Shown piece after piece: positions 30,609-33,337 of a stretch of 33,337 bases of DNA. Source of the stretch: Actinomycetes bacterium (GTDB taxonomy: Bacteria > Actinomycetota > Acidimicrobiia > Acidimicrobiales > Palsa-688); NCBI GenBank assembly GCA_021809105.1, contig JAKBAM010000034.1, positions 1 through 33,337 of the forward strand, given 5' to 3'. Each line of letters starts with the position of its first letter. Position 1 is the first letter of the stretch. The notes beneath the pieces are model-generated. The model was not told where the DNA came from, ran no database searches, and was given only the letters and a program-made list of their open reading frames with translations. A program made the translations under genes and the position numbers.

Positions 30609-32483
30609 GTGCAAGGACAAAGCTCAAACCTTCGTAGGAGGTGGTACCCGCCCTGGGCCATGCGAAGCGTCCCCCGCCCGATAGGGCCGGGGGCGGCAGG
30701 GCAACCAGCGGCTACTAGCGAGGGGGCGCTGGGCGATTTCACCGTGACATGGAGGACGGTGGCTCTATTACCCCTGGCCATCGTGGTCGGTGGAATCGCG
30801 GGTTGTGTGGCCCTCGGCCTCTTGGACCTGATCGGGCTCTTCACTCACTTGGCGTACTACGGCAACGTCGGCGACACGCTGGTCGCTCCCTCCCTGCACC
30901 GTTGGGGAGCCCTGACCGTCGCGATCCCGGTCATCGGCGGGTTGATCGTCGGGGTCATGGCCCGCTACGGGTCGGAGCAGATCCGGGGTCACGGCATCCC
31001 TGAGGCGATGGAGAGGATCCTGATCGGCGGATCATCTGTGCAACCCCGCCTGGCGGTGCTGAAGCCGATCTCCAGCGCGGTCAGCATCGGGTCCGGCGGA
31101 CCCTTCGGAGCGGAGGGTCCCATCATCCTGACGGGCGGCGCTGTCGGCTCGGTGCTCGCTCAGCTGTTCCATCTCGCCGCCATCGAGCGCCGCACCTTGC
31201 TCGTAGCCGGATCGTGCGCAGGGATGGCAGCCGTCTTCGGCACGCCGGTGGCGGCGGCGCTGTTCGGCGTCGAGCTGCTGGTCTTCGAGTGGCGTCCCCG
31301 ATCGTTCGTCCCGATCGGTATCGCCGTGACGGTGGCAGAGGTCGTGCGCGATGCCTTCGCGGCGCACGGTCTGATGGCGCCCAGCCCGCTGTTCCCGGTT
31401 CCGGCCCACGGGGCCTTCGGCGCGGTCGCGGTGAGCGAGGCGGCGATCGTGGGCCTGGCGGCCGGGATCCTGGCTCTCGCGCTCACCACCGCCTGCTACG
31501 GAGCCGAGGACCTCTTCAAGAAGCTTCCCGTCCACTGGATGTGGTGGCCGGCGATCGGGGGTGTCGTGGTGGGCCTGGGCGGTCTCGTCGACCCCAAGGG
31601 GCTAGGCGTCGGCTACTCGGTGATCGGTGACGAGCTAGCGGGAAAGCTGGCGATCGGGGCGCTGCTCCTCCTGCTCGTGGCCAAGTTGGTCATGTGGTCC
31701 GTGGCCCTCGGCTCGGGTACCAGCGGCGGCATCCTCGCCCCCCTCCTCATGATGGGAGCGGCCATGGGCGGCATCATCGGCCACGCGTTTGGAGGGAGTA
31801 CCTCCACCTGGGCGCTCATGGGTATGGCGGGGGCCCTCGCCGGCGTGACCCGCTCGCCGTTCACCGCCATCGTCTTCGCCTTCGAGCTCACCCACGACAC
31901 CGGCTCCCTCCTCCCTCTCCTGATCGTGTGCACCGTCGCCCACCTGCTCAGCACCCTGATCCTCAAACGATCGATCCTGACCGAGAAGGTTGCTCGCAAG
32001 GGCTTCCATGTCATGCGGGAGTACGCCGTCGACCAGCTTGAGGCGATCTTCGTCCGAGAAGCCATGCTCACCGATCTCTTCGCGGTCGCGCCCGACACCG
32101 TCGCTGCGGATTTGCGAGCCACCCTGGAGGCTGATCCGATCGTCCGCCGCCAGCGGCTCTTCCCGGTCACCGACCCGAGCGGAGCGATGGTGGGTGTTGT
32201 CGGCTGGAGCGATCTGAGCGAGCACCGCGACCGGCCGGATGCCACCGTCGCCAGCCTGCTCCACTCAGACCCGGTCTCCGCGTACCCCCACGAGACCCTC
32301 CGATCTGCCGCCGACCGGATGGCCCACCACCAACTGGGGGCTCTTCCGGTGGTCGACCCGGAGGGAGCGAACCGGGTGGTTGGGGTCCTCACGCACTTCG
32401 AGCTGCTTGCCGGCCGGCGCCGACAACTCGTCGAAGAACGGCACCGAGAACGCCAGCTACGGCTGAGGAAGCTCCGCCGCTAG
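30609..32483 (+). CDS. ClC-family chloride channel/antiporter with CBS pair
   Basis: 624 residues. The membrane part (about 50-460) carries the chloride-selectivity signatures: SIGSGGPFGAEGPIILTGG with the gating Glu in G-A-E-G-P, GTPVAAALFGVELLVFEW, and ALGSGTSGGILAPLLMMGA (G-S-G-x-x-G-G-x-x-A-P). The family's Phe in G-x-F-x-P is Leu here. The C-terminal 150 residues form two CBS domains (VREAMLTDLFAVAPDTVAADL ... and SLLHSDPVSAYPHETLRSAADRM ... LGALPVVD), which in other members bind adenine nucleotides and adjust gating. Exchanges Cl- for H+ or conducts Cl-. The stop codon lies in the loop of a perfect 10-bp hairpin. Confidence 0.9.
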   Translation: MQGQSSNLRRRWYPPWAMRSVPRPIGPGAAGQPAATSEGALGDFTVTWRTVALLPLAIVVGGIAGCVALGLLDLIGLFTHLAYYGNVGDTLVAPSLHRWGALTVAIPVIGGLIVGVMARYGSEQIRGHGIPEAMERILIGGSSVQPRLAVLKPISSAVSIGSGGPFGAEGPIILTGGAVGSVLAQLFHLAAIERRTLLVAGSCAGMAAVFGTPVAAALFGVELLVFEWRPRSFVPIGIAVTVAEVVRDAFAAHGLMAPSPLFPVPAHGAFGAVAVSEAAIVGLAAGILALALTTACYGAEDLFKKLPVHWMWWPAIGGVVVGLGGLVDPKGLGVGYSVIGDELAGKLAIGALLLLLVAKLVMWSVALGSGTSGGILAPLLMMGAAMGGIIGHAFGGSTSTWALMGMAGALAGVTRSPFTAIVFAFELTHDTGSLLPLLIVCTVAHLLSTLILKRSILTEKVARKGFHVMREYAVDQLEAIFVREAMLTDLFAVAPDTVAADLRATLEADPIVRRQRLFPVTDPSGAMVGVVGWSDLSEHRDRPDATVASLLHSDPVSAYPHETLRSAADRMAHHQLGALPVVDPEGANRVVGVLTHFELLAGRRRQLVEERHRERQLRLRKLRR

Positions 32484-32493
32484 GCGGCGGAGC
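32471..32493 (+). terminator. hairpin with the ClC stop codon in its loop
   Basis: GCTCCGCCGC (32471-32480), TAG, GCGGCGGAGC (32484-32493): perfect 10-bp stem with the ClC stop codon as the whole loop. It ends 2 nt before a TAAGAT -10 of the marR-like gene. It can act as a terminator, or as an operator that overlaps the next promoter. Confidence 0.5.
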
Positions 32494-32509
32494 GTAAGAT
32501 ATGGGAACG

Positions 32510-32932
32510 ATGGCTCGGCCGACGGTGACCGAGGCTGACTACCGGCGCCTGCTCCAGGTACGCACCGGCCTCCGCCACTTCTTGCGCTGGAGCGAGGAGC
32601 AAGCCGGCCGGGTCGGGCTCACAGGGCCGCAGCACCAGCTCCTGCTCGCCGTGAAGGGCCATGCCGACCCACGTGGCCCGACGATCGGCGACGTGGCTGA
32701 CTATCTAGCGCTCAAGCACCACAGCGCGGTCGGGCTGATCGATCGAGCCGAGTCCGGTGACCTCGTGACCAGGAACCCCGACCGGGACGACCGTCGCGTG
32801 ACCCGTCTTGCGCTTACGGCGCGAGCCGAAGCCAGCCTGGCCGAGCTCTCGGTCCTGCACCTAGAAGAGCTGAGGCGGCTGGCGCCCGAGATGGCTGCCA
32901 TCTGGCGGGGGCTCGATGGGGAATCCGGCTAG
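32510..32932 (+). CDS. MarR-family transcriptional regulator
   Basis: 140 residues from ATG 32510; ATG 32501 in the same frame is the longer alternative. TAAGAT at 32495-32500 would give a transcript beginning about 32507, so only the second ATG would be translated, nearly leaderless. Winged HTH: LTGPQHQLLLAVKGHADPRGPTIGDVADYLALKHHSAVGLIDRAESGDLVTRNPDRDDRRVTRLALTARAEASLAEL, with recognition helix H-S-A-V-G-L-I-D-R-A and the wing D-R-D-D-R-R-V. Helices at both ends give the dimer interface. It starts directly behind the ClC gene on the same strand, so it may regulate ClC or the HAD gene that follows. Confidence 0.8.
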   Translation: MARPTVTEADYRRLLQVRTGLRHFLRWSEEQAGRVGLTGPQHQLLLAVKGHADPRGPTIGDVADYLALKHHSAVGLIDRAESGDLVTRNPDRDDRRVTRLALTARAEASLAELSVLHLEELRRLAPEMAAIWRGLDGESG

Positions 32933-33069
32933 GGACCTGTGGCGGGCTGCATCGTCGCTGTGCATCTGCGGATCTCCCTTCTGAGTGGCGGCTTCACCGC
33001 GAGGCCATTATATCGCGACACGAGGTGTGTGAAACCGGTTCGGCGGCTGCAATAGCGAGTGACATTGCG

Positions 33070-33075
33070 TAACTT
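33070..33075 (+). promoter_or_regulatory. -10 hexamer of leaderless HAD gene
   Basis: TAACTT, exactly 6 nt before ATG 33082. Same leaderless arrangement as at 1310, 10607, 18024 and 30609. Confidence 0.5.
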
Positions 33076-33081
33076 GGGGAA

Positions 33082-33337
33082 ATGCCTCGACCGGTGAAGC
33101 CAGGGGTCATCTTCGACCTGGATGGCACGCTCGTCGATTCCAATTACCTCCACACCCTGGCCTGGGCGAGAGCGCTGGCGGACTGCGGGGAGTGGGCGCC
33201 GACCAACGCCATCCACCGCCTCGTTGGCATGGGGGGTGATCAGCTGGTGCCACAACTGCTGGGCCAGGAGGTCCCCCGGGCGGCTGAGCGGCGTTCGGTC
33301 CACTACGCCGAGCTGATCGGCGAGGTGCGCCCTTTCC
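33082..33337 (+). CDS. HAD-family phosphatase, partial (runs off the window)
   Basis: The first 85 residues only. GVIFDLDGTLVDSNYLHTLAW is the catalytic loop (motif I, D-x-D-G-T-L-V-D-S) of haloacid-dehalogenase phosphatases, with nucleophile Asp12 and general acid Asp14. The helical cap follows (WARALADCGEWAPTNAIHRLVGMGGDQLVPQLLG) and places it in the phosphoglycolate-phosphatase/beta-phosphoglucomutase-like subgroup. Motifs II-IV lie beyond the end. Substrate not readable. Confidence 0.8.
   Translation, partial: MPRPVKPGVIFDLDGTLVDSNYLHTLAWARALADCGEWAPTNAIHRLVGMGGDQLVPQLLGQEVPRAAERRSVHYAELIGEVRPF

Noticed and set aside
30636..30662. AGGAGG followed by ATG 30660 as start of the ClC gene
   Set aside because: The gap is 18 nt, too long; GTG 30609 in the same frame lies 6 nt after a TANNNT -10 element.
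1..33337. CRISPR array or intact insertion sequence
   Set aside because: No regularly spaced repeats and no transposase or integrase domain seen in any frame; the only long dispersed repeat is the 23-nt pair.

Overview
The window is GC-rich and looks like Actinomycetota chromosome, perhaps an uncultured soil or sediment lineage. The evidence is GC-rich codon use with many GTG and TTG starts, two SDR oxidoreductases of the mycofactocin-coupled type, a GlnR-like box before an ammonium transporter, a SigJ-like sigma factor remnant and VapBC modules. Several genes also have a TANNNT -10 hexamer 6 to 7 nt before the start codon, the actinobacterial leaderless-mRNA arrangement. I saw no rRNA, tRNA, CRISPR array or intact transposase.

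Region by region: 1-2550 holds decayed genes: tandem rhodanese remnant, VapB-like antitoxin with a gutted VapC, an AAA-type ATPase N-terminus with a stop inside its P-loop, and a frameshifted HTH remnant. 2554-6602 carries two large transporters, a KimA-like K+ permease and an NRAMP-superfamily carrier with atypical metal-site motifs. Between them is a 500-nt leader with a 17-codon ORF behind a near-perfect ribosome binding site, a tandem repeat and a terminator-like hairpin. 6641-9044 is decayed again: mgtC and P-type ATPase remnants, an intact small membrane protein, and a second VapBC module with a broken toxin. 9085-12475 holds an amidohydrolase, an SRPBCC protein and a TetR/SDR pair with two matching operators. 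12800-16249 holds two STAS proteins, sigma-like genes, a DUF1059 protein and two more remnants. 16277-18494 is a MarR-controlled VOC/esterase pair plus a TfoX-like gene. 18598-24025 encodes a GAF-GGDEF protein, a GH78 rhamnosidase and a PRISE-like reductase. 24269-26448 is an amt operon. 26575-29102 is a mycofactocin-type SDR / hotdog thioesterase / SDR cluster, followed by an EAL-DICT protein, a ClC transporter with CBS domains, a MarR regulator and the start of a HAD phosphatase that runs off the window.

Working themes: ion homeostasis (K+, divalent metal, Cl-, NH4+), c-di-GMP turnover (GGDEF and EAL-DICT), quinone or aromatic detoxification (the MarR/VOC/esterase set resembles the mhq regulon), and small-molecule redox. 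The intact genes are long and clean while the remnants carry indels, stops and internal deletions, so the decay is probably real rather than a general sequencing artefact. The best candidate for something undescribed is the leader of the NRAMP-like gene.
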